Shown: positions 8,635 to 17,995, counted from the stretch's first letter. The stretch is DNA of 64,000 nt from Virgibacillus salarius (GCF_039521925.1 NZ_BAAACY010000145.1:52535-116534), one strand, 5' to 3'. Made by a program: numbers and translations. Notes: generated by a model not told the origin, from the letters alone.

Positions 8635-9408
8635 ATGAATATGGATGAAACGTTGCAAAACATTGTTCATGCTTTCCAAACATGTTTAGGGGAAAAACTA
8701 GATGGTATTTATTTACATGGTTCGTTAGCTATGGGGTGTTATAATCCGCTTCATAGCGATATAGATCTATTAGTTCTTGTGGGAAAACAACTATCGTTGG
8801 ATGAAAAGAAGCATATAATTAAACAATTGATCGACTTAGAAGATAGGTTTGCTGTACGTATAGAAATGAGTATGATGTTGCAATCCACCTTATACCCTTT
8901 TTTATATCCAACTCCTTTTGAATTACATTATTCCATGGACCATAAACATTATTATTTACAGAATGAAAACTACCTATGTGCTAATGGTAAAGACTATGAT
9001 TTAGCAGCGCACATTGTCGTAACCCTTGAACGAGGAGTTACATTATTTGGTGAAGCTAAGCAGCTAGCTTTTCCTGCCATTGATCATACAATATACCTTT
9101 CTTCCATTATGAAGGATATCGAAGATGCCTATATTGAAATTCGCAACGCACCTGTTTATTATAGTCTGAATTTATGTCGTGTACTTTATTACTTGAGGGA
9201 AAGTGTTGTATCGTCTAAGCAAGAAGCAGGTGAATGGATGCTAGCACAGCTAGCTGATGAAAGAGAGGATTTACATATGGTAGTAGCTCATTCCTTAGCT
9301 GATTATTCTTTAAATAAGCAAAAACATGCATGGGATGTTTCTGCATTACAGTTATTTGCTGCATATATGCTTCGTGCTATTGATAGACAATTGGAGAACA
9401 TAACGTAA
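8635..9408 (+). CDS. Aminoglycoside adenylyltransferase-like nucleotidyltransferase (ANT(9)/AadA-type fold)
   Basis: A 257-aa protein. The N-terminal nucleotidyltransferase domain carries 'YLHGSLAMGCYNPLHSDIDL': G-S, then D-x-D, the metal-binding pair. The C-terminal helical domain is of the DUF4111 type ('YYSLNLCRVLYYLRESVVSSKQEAGEW'). This layout is that of spectinomycin/streptomycin adenylyltransferases (AadA, ANT(9)). Chromosomal Bacillaceae copies are often of uncertain substrate, so resistance is only possible. ATG 8635 follows AGGGGGAG by six bases. Confidence 0.82.
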   Translation: MNMDETLQNIVHAFQTCLGEKLDGIYLHGSLAMGCYNPLHSDIDLLVLVGKQLSLDEKKHIIKQLIDLEDRFAVRIEMSMMLQSTLYPFLYPTPFELHYSMDHKHYYLQNENYLCANGKDYDLAAHIVVTLERGVTLFGEAKQLAFPAIDHTIYLSSIMKDIEDAYIEIRNAPVYYSLNLCRVLYYLRESVVSSKQEAGEWMLAQLADEREDLHMVVAHSLADYSLNKQKHAWDVSALQLFAAYMLRAIDRQLENIT

Positions 9409-9450
9409 ATGCTTACCACTAATGTAGAAAAGAAATACAAAGAAAAGCCC

Positions 9451-10581
9451 TTATTCATATACTCCCTTTGTCTCTAGATGGAAATCAACCGTAATCTTAT
9501 GAAGTGATTCAGCTTTTAATGGATACTTGGCTAAATCTTTTGGTTTAACTCGTTGATGGAATAGCTTATTCTTAATGTTATATACGTCAACTCCTTTATT
9601 AATACCATTTAAGTATGTTTCGGTTATTTCTTTTTTTATTTGTTTCTTTACTAATTTTTCAATTTTCTTGACTGAAAGTTGCTCCTCCATGTCAGAAAGT
9701 GACCCTACAGCTTTCACATGGATGGAAAATTGAAAATCGCTTCCCTTTTTCTCTACACTAAATTCCACATGGGGCTTCATAATTCGAACTGTTCCTTTAA
9801 TTTGATCATCTTCTACAACATCTATTGTTGTATTTTTCGTATCATTATTGGTCCAGCGAAGTCCTGGTAGTTCATCATGGGATAACCATTCCTTGCCCTT
9901 CCCATTATGAATGGGAAATACACCATTCACCTTTAATGTCTTTTTAGGCTTAGGTTCCACGACAGATTCCTTCCAATCTGTTTCATCGATAGAAAGAGCA
10001 GGTAATAATGCCGTTCCTCCAGGCTCTTTGTAGATGGAAACAAATTTATGCATGCGGATCGGCCTAATATAGGAGTTAATAGTATACGTATCCGTGGGCT
10101 TATATAAAATGGTGTAGACAGGTGGTAGTTGAAAGAATCCTGTAGCACTTAGGATATCGTCAATCGATTCTTTTGTTCCAAACATCCAAGGAGTGTAACG
10201 AAATTGCCCGTTTTTTCGTAATGACTGCTCCGCACGTGTAACTCCTTTCTCAATTACAGATTGCGTATAAATAACAGCACCAACATGCGCCCAATTAATC
10301 ATTTGCTGTGACGTATGATATAAATTATTAACAGCATCATTAACTGTTTTCCCTTTAGCCCTACCAATGTAAAGAGGAACTTGCTGAGCGGGTTTATTAA
10401 CATCTTGCTTTGCTACATTGGAAAAGTCTAAAATTTGCACATAAATAATATAGTTTTCATCTTGATAGTCAATTGCCATAGCGGTTGCGTAATTAACCTC
10501 GCCAATTTCTTTTTCATCCCAACAACCACTTAAAACGAGTAATAAGAAACTAATTAAAAGTAATTTTTTGATACGCTTCAT
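9451..10581 (-). CDS. Ger(x)C family germinant receptor lipoprotein (C subunit)
   Basis: Third gene of the germination receptor operon, 376 aa. The N-terminus KLLLISFLLLVLSGCWDEKEI contains a lipobox (L-S-G-C), and 'CWD..EI' is the hallmark of GerAC/GerBC/GerKC proteins. The mature protein would be anchored on the outer face of the spore inner membrane. The late segment near residues 290-320 ('SVKKIEKLVKKQIKKEI') matches the family's C-terminal region. Its ATG overlaps the stop of the A subunit by one base (TAATG), so the two are translationally coupled. Confidence 0.92.
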   Translation of the reverse strand: MKRIKKLLLISFLLLVLSGCWDEKEIGEVNYATAMAIDYQDENYIIYVQILDFSNVAKQDVNKPAQQVPLYIGRAKGKTVNDAVNNLYHTSQQMINWAHVGAVIYTQSVIEKGVTRAEQSLRKNGQFRYTPWMFGTKESIDDILSATGFFQLPPVYTILYKPTDTYTINSYIRPIRMHKFVSIYKEPGGTALLPALSIDETDWKESVVEPKPKKTLKVNGVFPIHNGKGKEWLSHDELPGLRWTNNDTKNTTIDVVEDDQIKGTVRIMKPHVEFSVEKKGSDFQFSIHVKAVGSLSDMEEQLSVKKIEKLVKKQIKKEITETYLNGINKGVDVYNIKNKLFHQRVKPKDLAKYPLKAESLHKITVDFHLETKGVYE

Positions 10582-12038
10582 TATTTATCAGCCTGCCTGT
10601 CTGCATCATTCGTATCCAAAATTAATGCTCGTTCATTTTGTTTAACAACAGGGTCTTTTACGACGGCTTTCACAAAATCTTTTTTAGAGAAAGGAGAAAC
10701 TGGGCTTAAATAAGGAACACCAAATGATTCGAGTTTTGCAAGGTAGCCAAGTGTAAGGAAAACACTAATGAAAAATCCAAACATACCAAATAAGGATGAT
10801 AGAAGAATTGATCCGATTCTAATTATGGAAACCGTGCCAAAGAGTGCCTGATTTCCTAATGTAAACGTAGCAACTGCCGTAATAGATGAAATAACTAGCA
10901 TCGTTGGAGAGGTTAAACCGGCACGAATGGCTGCATCTCCTACGATGAGACCACCTACTACGGCTACGGTTTGACCAACTGGTTTCGGTAATCTTACTCC
11001 TGCTTCTCTAAATAATTCAAATAATCCAAGCATTAAGAGTAACTCTACTGTCGTATTGAATGGAATACCTAATCTTGAAGCAGCAATTGTAGCTAATAGT
11101 GGAAATGGTATCTGGTCAACATTATAAGCAGATAGCGATACCCAAAAAGCTGGTAAGAAGATAGACAGCATAAACCCAACAAGTCTAAGAAACAATTCAA
11201 ACGTAGCATAATAATACGGTGTATGCTCATCCTCAGAAGTATTTAAAAATAATCCTAAGTTGCCAGGAGCAATAATTACATTTGGTACATTATCAATAAA
11301 AATGGCGAACCTACCTCTTGCTAAGCTACTTACAACACCATCTGGACGAGATATTGATTGCATAAGGGGAAATAAGGAATAATGAGATTCACCAAGAATA
11401 CCTAATAACTGATTATCACTTAACAAGATATCAATATCTATATGATTGAGCCTTTTTGTAACTTCATTTATCATATCTTTATTTTGGATATCGCTAAAAT
11501 AAACTAATTCTACCTTCGTATTACTTCTTTTTCCAATTACAAATGATTTTGAAGTAAGCGAGTTGGTCTTTAAGCGCTTGCGAACTAGTGCTACGTTAGA
11601 GCTTATGTCCTCAATAAATGCATCTCTAGGTCCACGTAAAGATACTTCTGCATTCGACTCTTCAGGTGAACGCTTTGGTGGATTCGAAGTATCAAAGAAA
11701 TAAATATGGTCTGATATTATGAATGCTGAATAGCCGTTAAATATTTTTTCTGGAAGGGTTTGACCGATATTGACCTCATCTTTAGACCACTTTATTTTTT
11801 TTGAGCAGTTTATATGTTCTACACCCTTTAGACCATTATGATAATAAATTTCTTGTATTTCAGGTAAAATACTGTTTATTAATAAACTATGTTCAATCAT
11901 ACCGTTGCAGTAAATCACTAACATCGGTTCTTTGTGCTTTGGATTATATAAGAGATGGTTTTCAATGGAGACATCCGAAGAATCTCGAAATAAGTCTCGT
12001 ATATAGTTTTCTTTTGATTGCTTTTTATTTTTTCGCAT
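10581..12038 (-). CDS. Ger(x)A family spore germination protein (A subunit)
   Basis: Integral inner-spore-membrane subunit of a germinant receptor, 485 aa, the usual GerAA length. The N-terminal third is soluble. The middle holds conserved segments such as 'SISRPDGVVSSLARGRFAIF' and 'NVIIAPGNLGLFLNT', and the C-terminal third has several membrane helices ('LRLVGFMLSIFLPAFWVSLS'). A subunits are thought to be the channel-forming part that releases cations when the receptor senses nutrients. Its start overlaps the end of the B-subunit gene by 14 bases. It lies second in the operon instead of the usual first. Confidence 0.93.
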   Translation of the reverse strand: MRKNKKQSKENYIRDLFRDSSDVSIENHLLYNPKHKEPMLVIYCNGMIEHSLLINSILPEIQEIYYHNGLKGVEHINCSKKIKWSKDEVNIGQTLPEKIFNGYSAFIISDHIYFFDTSNPPKRSPEESNAEVSLRGPRDAFIEDISSNVALVRKRLKTNSLTSKSFVIGKRSNTKVELVYFSDIQNKDMINEVTKRLNHIDIDILLSDNQLLGILGESHYSLFPLMQSISRPDGVVSSLARGRFAIFIDNVPNVIIAPGNLGLFLNTSEDEHTPYYYATFELFLRLVGFMLSIFLPAFWVSLSAYNVDQIPFPLLATIAASRLGIPFNTTVELLLMLGLFELFREAGVRLPKPVGQTVAVVGGLIVGDAAIRAGLTSPTMLVISSITAVATFTLGNQALFGTVSIIRIGSILLSSLFGMFGFFISVFLTLGYLAKLESFGVPYLSPVSPFSKKDFVKAVVKDPVVKQNERALILDTNDADRQADK

Positions 12039-13116
12039 GTATAGACATCCTATTCTTCGATAATTTAATCAGGAGTGCGATCGTGCAAGTGATTACAACA
12101 CCAAAGATACTGCTGCCCAAGTAATAATAGTTAGATAAAAACTTCAAAAATGCCTCATCCGAAATAGGGGCTAACATAAACAGTAAATAGATGAAGCAGA
12201 TAAAAGCTTGTATAAATAGCCGTTTCTTTTTATTAGTAATGTTAAAGGCTTGGGTAATGAGATATAAGATGATAGCTAAACGGATAAAAGCGCCAGATAA
12301 CCATTGGTAAATAGATAAAAAATCCAGATGGTTAAAATAGTTTCCAATACCAACAATTCTCCATTGAAAAAAGGCTGGATAACGAATTTTTGCTGCCTCT
12401 TCAACGCCAAAAGTAGCTATTGTCCCAAGTAAGGGGCCGGTAGTTAAGATAGATAAAAATAAGATAAGAAAAACTAAATGCTTGAATTGGATTGATTTTG
12501 TAACCTGATGTTGAAGTAAATACAATAAAAATAATTCAATAACGGAACCAAATGCGAACAAAGCACCGTGGAGGACGTCTCCCCATCCATTTTCAACCAG
12601 TACTGGTGCCACAAGTCGGTAGTTTTTATCGGGAATAGTACCAATTGCTACGAACATACCGAAAAGAATTACTAGAGGTAGCAGAACGCCTGCGCAGATA
12701 CCAATAACGTTTAGCTTACAATAAGATATATAGAGCGATGCGCCTAAAGTAAACAAGGTGATAACAAGGATTGGTGTAAAAAACAAATACGTTTCATCTG
12801 TCCACATAACGGTTTCCTTTAAGGTTATCCAGCCCATAATTAGAAGAAATATAATAATTAAAATAGCAATACCATAACTTAGCGTTTTAGAATAGTTAGA
12901 AGATAACCATTGAAATAGCGATTGATCTTGAAACTGCTTTGTAACATAAAGGAACAATGGGGAAAGGGCTAGAAGGAGGCTATAACCAATTAGCACACTA
13001 ATCCAAGCGTCTCGGCCAGTCGCGTTAATTAAGATTGGTATCACAATAACATGGTTGCTTAAGCCTGTGCTTAACAAGAAAATAGCCATTAATTGTGAAA
13101 TTGTAATATTACCCAT
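12025..13116 (-). CDS. Ger(x)B family germination permease (B subunit)
   Basis: Amino acid permease-like (APC superfamily) membrane protein of 363 aa with about ten helices. It starts 'MGNITISQLMAIFLLSTGLS', close to the family's usual opening. B subunits carry the germinant binding pocket. Here the B gene is first in the operon, whereas gerA, gerB and gerK type operons most often read A-B-C or A-C-B. The ligand cannot be predicted from sequence alone. Confidence 0.92.
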   Translation of the reverse strand: MGNITISQLMAIFLLSTGLSNHVIVIPILINATGRDAWISVLIGYSLLLALSPLFLYVTKQFQDQSLFQWLSSNYSKTLSYGIAILIIIFLLIMGWITLKETVMWTDETYLFFTPILVITLFTLGASLYISYCKLNVIGICAGVLLPLVILFGMFVAIGTIPDKNYRLVAPVLVENGWGDVLHGALFAFGSVIELFLLYLLQHQVTKSIQFKHLVFLILFLSILTTGPLLGTIATFGVEEAAKIRYPAFFQWRIVGIGNYFNHLDFLSIYQWLSGAFIRLAIILYLITQAFNITNKKKRLFIQAFICFIYLLFMLAPISDEAFLKFLSNYYYLGSSIFGVVITCTIALLIKLSKNRMSIHAKK

Positions 13117-13186
13117 CTATAATCCCCCAACCCGTGTTAATGATGATAATCATATTGTGAGGATATTAGCAAAGTTTATTCATGCT

Positions 13187-13225
13187 AAAATGCCAAACCG
13201 TAGTTAACTACTAGCTTGGCATTTT
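13187..13225. terminator. Bidirectional hairpin upstream of the ger operon
   Basis: Stem AAAATGCCAA (13187-13196) with TTGGCATTTT (13216-13225). It lies just beyond the stop of the SDR gene transcribed toward it, and T-runs are present on both strands. Confidence 0.7.
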
Positions 13226-13228
13226 TAT

Positions 13229-13275
13229 CCGCATATAACTGGCAGTAATACTTCCATTGATTGAAGTTTCCCCTT
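13229..13275. repeat. Family A repeat, shortened copy 2
   Basis: Contains TCCGCATATAACTGGCAGTAA and then GATTGAAGTTTC, the two outer blocks of family A with the middle hairpin lost. Confidence 0.7.
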
Positions 13276-13276
13276 A

Positions 13277-14143
13277 TCATTTTATATGCTTATGATAATA
13301 GTTACCCCAATGTGGTTTACTGCCATCCCTGTCCGTAAAATTGTAAATATCGGATAATTGCCAGGTAGATAGTGTTTTACCCGAAAAACGATCAACATCA
13401 GGATCTGTTGCTAAATGCCTAATCGCTTTACCGATGTAAAAAGGTGTTTCAGATGCTATAAAGTGTTTATCGCTTTTAACACCATCCTGCCAATTATCTT
13501 CCGTAACCTGAAATAAATCTAGCATTGCCTCGGAGCGCAGAAACCCTGGAGTAACAGCCAGTGCTATAATCGAATCTTCCTTTAAGTCAATGGCAAGCGC
13601 TTGTGCCATATGAATGTTTGAGATCTTAGCTAGACTATAATAGAAGTTCCCTCGATAGGAATAATCTGTCCCATCAGTGATTTCGATCATTATTCCTTGA
13701 GGTGCTTTCTTTAATAGTGGAATAGCATAATGTGAAGTAATAATATGTGATTGTACTGCTTGTTGCAGCAACTGTAACCCATCGGATAAATCATGATCTC
13801 CTATAGTTTTCCCCCATTCTGTTAACGGATCTCCGCCCCAAATGTCATTCACAAGAATGTCCAGTTGACCCTGTTCATGTTCAATTCTTTGAAATAAGGA
13901 TTTGACTTGTTTTTCCTTTGTATGATCAGTTTTAACAGCGATGCCGCAGCCACCCGCTTGGCTAACTAACGCTGCTGTTTGCTCGATAGTTTCTGATCGT
14001 TGCATAGGTGAAGTATGGTTATTCGTAGTCCTTCCTGTTACATAAACTGTAGCTCCTGCTTCCCCTAACTGGATAGCAATACCACGTCCTGCTCCTCTTG
14101 TTCCGCCAGCAACAATGGCAACTTTCCCTGTCAAATTTCCCAT
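13277..14143 (-). CDS. SDR-family oxidoreductase (DHRS1-like)
   Basis: NAD(P)-dependent short-chain dehydrogenase/reductase of 288 aa. The cofactor loop is 'GGTRGAGRGIA' (T-G-x3-G-x-G type with Gly for Thr), followed by 'VYVTGRTT', where the Arg suggests NADP(H). The active site has 'DYSYRGNFYYSLAK' (Tyr and Lys of the YxxxK motif). The unusual extra loop between strand 4 and the active site ('DIWGGDPLTEWGKTI') resembles DHRS1-type SDRs. ATG 14143 is chosen over an in-frame ATG at 14197, because AAAGGAG sits seven bases before it. Substrate unknown. Confidence 0.85.
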   Translation of the reverse strand: MGNLTGKVAIVAGGTRGAGRGIAIQLGEAGATVYVTGRTTNNHTSPMQRSETIEQTAALVSQAGGCGIAVKTDHTKEKQVKSLFQRIEHEQGQLDILVNDIWGGDPLTEWGKTIGDHDLSDGLQLLQQAVQSHIITSHYAIPLLKKAPQGIMIEITDGTDYSYRGNFYYSLAKISNIHMAQALAIDLKEDSIIALAVTPGFLRSEAMLDLFQVTEDNWQDGVKSDKHFIASETPFYIGKAIRHLATDPDVDRFSGKTLSTWQLSDIYNFTDRDGSKPHWGNYYHKHIK

Positions 14144-14305
14144 CTTATTACTCCTTTCAAATTGATATACTGTTAGTGTAACGGTTAAATATGACACCTA
14201 ATGTCAACATTGTTCGAAATTGTAGAGAGAACGACATTGTTAGGAAAACCAGTTCCATAGGTTTAAGCAGAGATAGTAGGGCAACAATGAAGCGATGGGA
14301 TTTGA

Positions 14306-15103
14306 TTAACTACAGTGCTTATTCAAATGAGTGGACAACCTTAACCCAATTTTGTGAATTCCAAGCATCGAAAATCCTGCGATTCCTTGATCTATGCGTG
14401 TATTGAAAGAGAAAGGTACCACACTTGTTTGCTCCACTGTTGGAGGAATACATAGTTGGGTGGTAACTTGATTTAGAAATGGATGATGCATCCCATTAAA
14501 TAATGCACTAATAATAAATATCATACATGCAGGCATTAGGATCATAGCACTTAATAATACGAATTTCCGCTTTTGCTTTTGGTCAAAGTAAATCTTAGCT
14601 TTGGTACTAGCTAATGGCCACCACATGAAAAAAGCTAAAATGAAAAGTATAACTAAATATGGTATACGAATCATAGGGTATTTGAATATAAACTGCATGA
14701 CAACAGGTAAGTGATACAGAAAAAATAAGATAGCAAAAAGGAGAAGTGCTGATATCGTTAGCAATTTCATGTTTAGTCGAATTTGGATACCTAAAAAGCT
14801 ATTCCTAGTACGGACGTGTAGTTTAGGACTACTTCGTATAAACAACGGCGGGATAATAAAATAGACGATACTCATTTGAATCATATGAAAACTAAAGTTA
14901 AAATGGCTAATTGCTGATAATGGACTACCTATGGTTAGATAGAAGAGGCATAGGGAGAAGATTAATAATATAGGCTGAGACTTCGTATTTATTGTTAACC
15001 TTTTCTTTATGAATAATAGAATATATCCAATGACTATTAATATGAGTGCGCATAATAATGGTATATTCCACTGCTGGCCAACAAGTAACATCTCGATACT
15101 CAT
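14306..15103 (-). CDS. ctaG: CtaG-type cytochrome c oxidase assembly membrane protein
   Basis: 265-aa protein with about seven membrane helices. It matches the CtaG_Cox (caa3) family by pattern: an early 'TIGSPLSAISHFNFSFHMIQMS' region, the 'PPLFIR' turn, a 'MWWPLA' segment, and the C-terminal 'DQGIAGFSM' helix start. In B. subtilis CtaG is needed to assemble active caa3 oxidase, probably by helping copper reach subunit II. It is rather short for the family (about 300) and diverged, so it could be a paralogue. It is divergent from a Cys-rich regulator gene and a His-rich lipoprotein, which supports a copper-related role. Confidence 0.8.
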   Translation of the reverse strand: MSIEMLLVGQQWNIPLLCALILIVIGYILLFIKKRLTINTKSQPILLIFSLCLFYLTIGSPLSAISHFNFSFHMIQMSIVYFIIPPLFIRSSPKLHVRTRNSFLGIQIRLNMKLLTISALLLFAILFFLYHLPVVMQFIFKYPMIRIPYLVILFILAFFMWWPLASTKAKIYFDQKQKRKFVLLSAMILMPACMIFIISALFNGMHHPFLNQVTTQLCIPPTVEQTSVVPFSFNTRIDQGIAGFSMLGIHKIGLRLSTHLNKHCS

Positions 15104-15279
15104 TTTATCTCTCCTTTAGATTCGTAAGGCATTTATTATAAATTAACAAATACTCACAGATAAAGGAAGGGAAACTATAGTAGAATGTGTTAAGTTTGCA
15201 ATGAATTCGTGAATTGACTAATAGATAATTCTATTCATAAAGTACATAAATTATTCACAAATAATTCAAAGAAATTACA

Positions 15280-15308
15280 TTGATGATTCCGATTACACAT
15301 GATATATT
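15280..15308 (+). promoter_or_regulatory. Probable SigA promoter of the Cys-rich regulator operon
   Basis: TTGATG (15280-15285), a 17-base spacer and TATATT (15303-15308), 44 bases before the start codon at 15352. Confidence 0.5.
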
Positions 15309-15351
15309 TTGTTATAAGATGTTAAATGATGTTATGTAAGGGGGGTAAATA

Positions 15352-15939
15352 ATGCTGCCGTTGGAGCGTCAAAATCGCATAAAAAAACTTATCTATGAAA
15401 AAAAGAATCTAAAAATAGCTGAATTAAGTAAAACATTTGGTGTCTCAGAAATGACAATACATCGTGATGTGAAGGGACTATTAGATCAGGGGATTGTTAA
15501 GAAAACATTTGGAGGAATTTCTTTAGTACATACGGAGCATCAGGAAACGAACACTAATCATGATGCTTGTGTATTTTGTAGCCGGAAAAATAATGATAGG
15601 CTAGCTTATCGTTTAATCTTATCTAATGATAAAATCGAAATGGCCTGCTGTGCTCACTGCGGATTATTGCGACATCAACAATTGGGAGATAAGGTAATTC
15701 AAGCGATTTGCCCAGACTTTTTTAGACAGACAACTATAAGTGCACCCTCAGCTTGGTTTGTAATGGATACAACATTACATATGGGATGCTGTCAACCGCA
15801 GGTTTTAACTTTTGAATGGAAAGAGCATGCCGAAAAATTTGTCAAGGGTTTTGGAGGGGAAGTATATGCCTTCCAAGCAGCTAAAAAAGCTTTATTTGAA
15901 AAAATGAATGGTAATACAACTTGTGGTGGGAAGCACTAG
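15352..15939 (+). CDS. DeoR-type HTH regulator with a Cys-rich NosL-like C-terminal domain
   Basis: 195 aa in two parts. Residues 1-58 are a DeoR-family winged helix ('LPLERQNRIKKLI', then 'VSEMTIHRDVKGLLDQGIV'). Instead of the sugar-phosphate sensor domain of normal DeoR proteins, the rest is Cys-rich: C73-x2-C76, C99-C100-x2-C103 and M144-G-C146-C147. It also has a 'FVKGFGGEVYAF' segment that resembles the copper-binding NosL fold. I infer a metal-sensing repressor or activator, most likely for copper. The next gene encodes a His-rich lipoprotein, and ctaG lies divergently upstream, which fits oxidase copper supply. The RBS is GGGGG before ATG 15352. Confidence 0.75.
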   Translation: MLPLERQNRIKKLIYEKKNLKIAELSKTFGVSEMTIHRDVKGLLDQGIVKKTFGGISLVHTEHQETNTNHDACVFCSRKNNDRLAYRLILSNDKIEMACCAHCGLLRHQQLGDKVIQAICPDFFRQTTISAPSAWFVMDTTLHMGCCQPQVLTFEWKEHAEKFVKGFGGEVYAFQAAKKALFEKMNGNTTCGGKH

Positions 15940-15971
15940 TCTTTGAGTCCATTAAAAGAGGAGAATGTCAG

Positions 15972-16754
15972 ATGCACAAGAAATATTTGTTGCTGATTTT
16001 AGGAATGATTTTGATGATGGTTCTTGCCGCTTGTGGCGAGAATGAAAAAGATGATACGACAAAAAAGGCTGAAGATGAAGAGGTTAAGTCATTAAATGTA
16101 GATTTTGAAGTACCTGAAACAGTTGATCCTGGTGATCCGGTGGAATTAAAAGCAACAGTGACTTATGGTGATGAAAAGGTTACAGATGCCGAAGAAGTGG
16201 TTTTCGAAATCTGGGAAAAAGACAAAAAAGATGACAGTATTAAAGTTGAATCTACAAACAATCAAGATGGTACATACACTGCAGAAACAACATTTGATCA
16301 CGACGGAGAATATGAAATGTATGCTCATACTACCGCAAGGGCGCTTCATACCATGCCGAAAAAAGCAATAATAGTTGGAGATGGCAAAAGTCATGAGGAG
16401 CAGGAGGCTGAAAATCATGAACATGACTCAGGAGAGCACGATCATGGTACACATGCAGAAGGATTCTCCATGCACTTTAATAAACTAGAAAATGTAAAAA
16501 TAGATCAGGATGTGGAAATGACCGTTCATCTACAGATGGATGAACAAGCACTTGAACAAGCAGCTGTGCGCTATGAGGTATGGAAAGAAGGCGAAGAAAA
16601 ACATGAATGGGTAGATGCAGAAGAGAAAAAGGCTGGTGAATATACTGCAAACCATTCTTTTGGGGAACAGGGTACTTATCATGCTATCATCCATGTTGAA
16701 AATGATGAAGGTTTACACGAACACGAGGAATATCAAATAGAAGTAGCTAAATAA
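15972..16754 (+). CDS. Lipoprotein with two YtkA/FixH-like domains and a His-rich linker
   Basis: 260 aa. The signal sequence ends in lipobox L-A-A-C (Cys about residue 21). Two similar beta-rich YtkA/FixH-like domains follow, about residues 35-130 ('VPETVDPGDPVELKATVTYG') and about 165-258 ('FNKLENVKIDQDVEMTVHL'). Each has an 'x-Y-E-V/I-W' strand and a terminal 'G-x-Y-H/E-x' strand. Between them lies a His/Glu/Asp-rich linker (residues about 138-163) suited to metal binding. Domains of this type occur in proteins linked to cytochrome oxidase assembly. ATG 15972 has AGAGGAG eight bases upstream; the frame opens earlier, inside the regulator gene, so the two are tightly coupled. Confidence 0.8.
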   Translation: MHKKYLLLILGMILMMVLAACGENEKDDTTKKAEDEEVKSLNVDFEVPETVDPGDPVELKATVTYGDEKVTDAEEVVFEIWEKDKKDDSIKVESTNNQDGTYTAETTFDHDGEYEMYAHTTARALHTMPKKAIIVGDGKSHEEQEAENHEHDSGEHDHGTHAEGFSMHFNKLENVKIDQDVEMTVHLQMDEQALEQAAVRYEVWKEGEEKHEWVDAEEKKAGEYTANHSFGEQGTYHAIIHVENDEGLHEHEEYQIEVAK

Positions 16755-16836
16755 AGAATGGGTAACAATTACATGGTGAATTTGTTCACATATTATGAAA
16801 TGGAAAAAGGAATGTTCATAGAGGAACGTTCCTTGC

Positions 16837-16877
16837 AGCTTGTAGAGAACCTTTATGTTTTCTACAAGCTTTTTTTG
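16837..16877 (+). terminator. Strong intrinsic terminator after the YtkA-like lipoprotein gene
   Basis: Perfect 10-bp stem AGCTTGTAGA (16837-16846) with its complement (16861-16870), then a run of seven to eight T. Confidence 0.9.
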
Positions 16878-16914
16878 TTGTCTAGGAAACTATAAAATTT
16901 GAGCACTATGGATA

Positions 16915-17085
16915 ACTATGGGCGTGTTGAACCGCGTCAAGCTCCAGCGTCTAGAAACTAGGCAGTCTCGCGAATTGCCCTACGATACGCCATCATCGGT
17001 TCGCGCGCAACCACACCGTGATTCCTTTATCTCCGTTAACTCTCTACGTTTCTAATCGGGTGCTTGCGCTTTTGTTGTGTGTGTG
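16915..17085 (+). repeat. Family B (bcr1-like) repeat, copy 1
   Basis: Shares blocks with 46.3-46.5 kb (opposite orientation) and 63.6-63.8 kb: 'GCTCCAGCGTCTAGAAAC', 'CACCGTGATTCCTTTATCTC' and 'TACGTTTCTAATCGGGTGC'. Imperfect internal complementarity suggests a folded RNA. The following 17086-17374 holds only short frames without ribosome binding sites and no recognisable gene. Confidence 0.7.
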
Positions 17086-17374
17086 GGACGAATGCGGAAG
17101 TCTCCAGTATTCTCTGTCTTTATACGGAAAAGAATCCCCCTTATCTAACGCCATCTTATATAGGGGAAGACAATCTTCCGTGTTCTGTAGATCTACTTAC
17201 CTTCATTAGAAAGCCGCTCGCCGTTTCATCGACCTGTTTTTTCGATCCTTCTCATACACGACGTATAACGGTTTTTCAATGTCTTAATTTTGTGTACACG
17301 TCTAGGATGATACCTACTTATTCGAGGACTACTATCAATTTAGCGTAAATAAAACGTTACGCGTTGAGTTTCTT

Positions 17375-17995
17375 TTGTCAGAGTATTATGGATTCGGTAT
17401 AATAAGTCGAAGAGGAGGCGTGCAGAATGATTTCTTCATAACCGACACTTTAAATGCAACAAAAGGGACATGGGGGATTGGGGGTTCCCAACTTTTATAT
17501 CAATACGGCATTGTAGATGAAGTCCATGATTTAGACTTAATCATTCCTGATAATGAGGTACAGCTTTTCACGGGGGCTATGAGATGTATTGGGACAGAAA
17601 AGGACGTACAAAAGAAACATCCCTTTTTAACTACGTATTTCTTTAAATTTTGTGTGGATCAGCTAGAAGTAGATGTAATGAGTGAATTTAAGATCGGGCA
17701 TTCAGATGGGGTATATACGTATGCATTCACCAAAAATTCTATTGTTGAGCATCAAATCAAGGGTAAAAAGGTTCCTTTTTGTAAATTAGAGGATTGGTTT
17801 ATCCTCTACCAGTTAATCCCGGGAAGAGAGCGAAAAGTAAAACAATTAGAAAATTATTTCCTGGGTAATGGTATCTGTTATCCTAGTATTCTATTAGCTG
17901 CAATCGAAGAAAATTTACCTTTGCAAATGAAGAAGCGTATTCAAACTGTGTTAGATAATACGATAGAAGCTAATGGCAATTGGAAATCTAAATGA
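17375..17995 (+). pseudogene. Nucleotidyltransferase-like protein with a suspected 5' frameshift
   Basis: The conserved body starts near 17450 and encodes about 180 residues. They include 'WGIGGSQLLYQYGI', then 'VHDLDLIIPD': G-G-S followed by D-x-D, the pattern of nucleotidyltransferase-fold proteins. A textbook AGGAGG (17413-17418) with ATG 17427 eight bases later starts one frame out and stops after four codons. Reading the body frame upstream offers only a weak TTG (17375) or a GTG too close to the Shine-Dalgarno. A one-base indel just after the start codon explains this best. Real decay, sequencing error and an odd start remain open. The next gene also carries a disabling mutation. Function unknown. 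Confidence 0.5.

Noticed and set aside
14191..14406. A 71-codon plus-strand frame between the SDR and ctaG genes.
   Set aside because: It overlaps the 3' end of ctaG, lacks an RBS and has no protein-like pattern.
17018..17348. Two overlapping open frames of 63 and 94 codons.
   Set aside because: They run through a family B repeat, have no ribosome binding site and encode Cys/Ser/Thr-rich sequence without any recognisable pattern.
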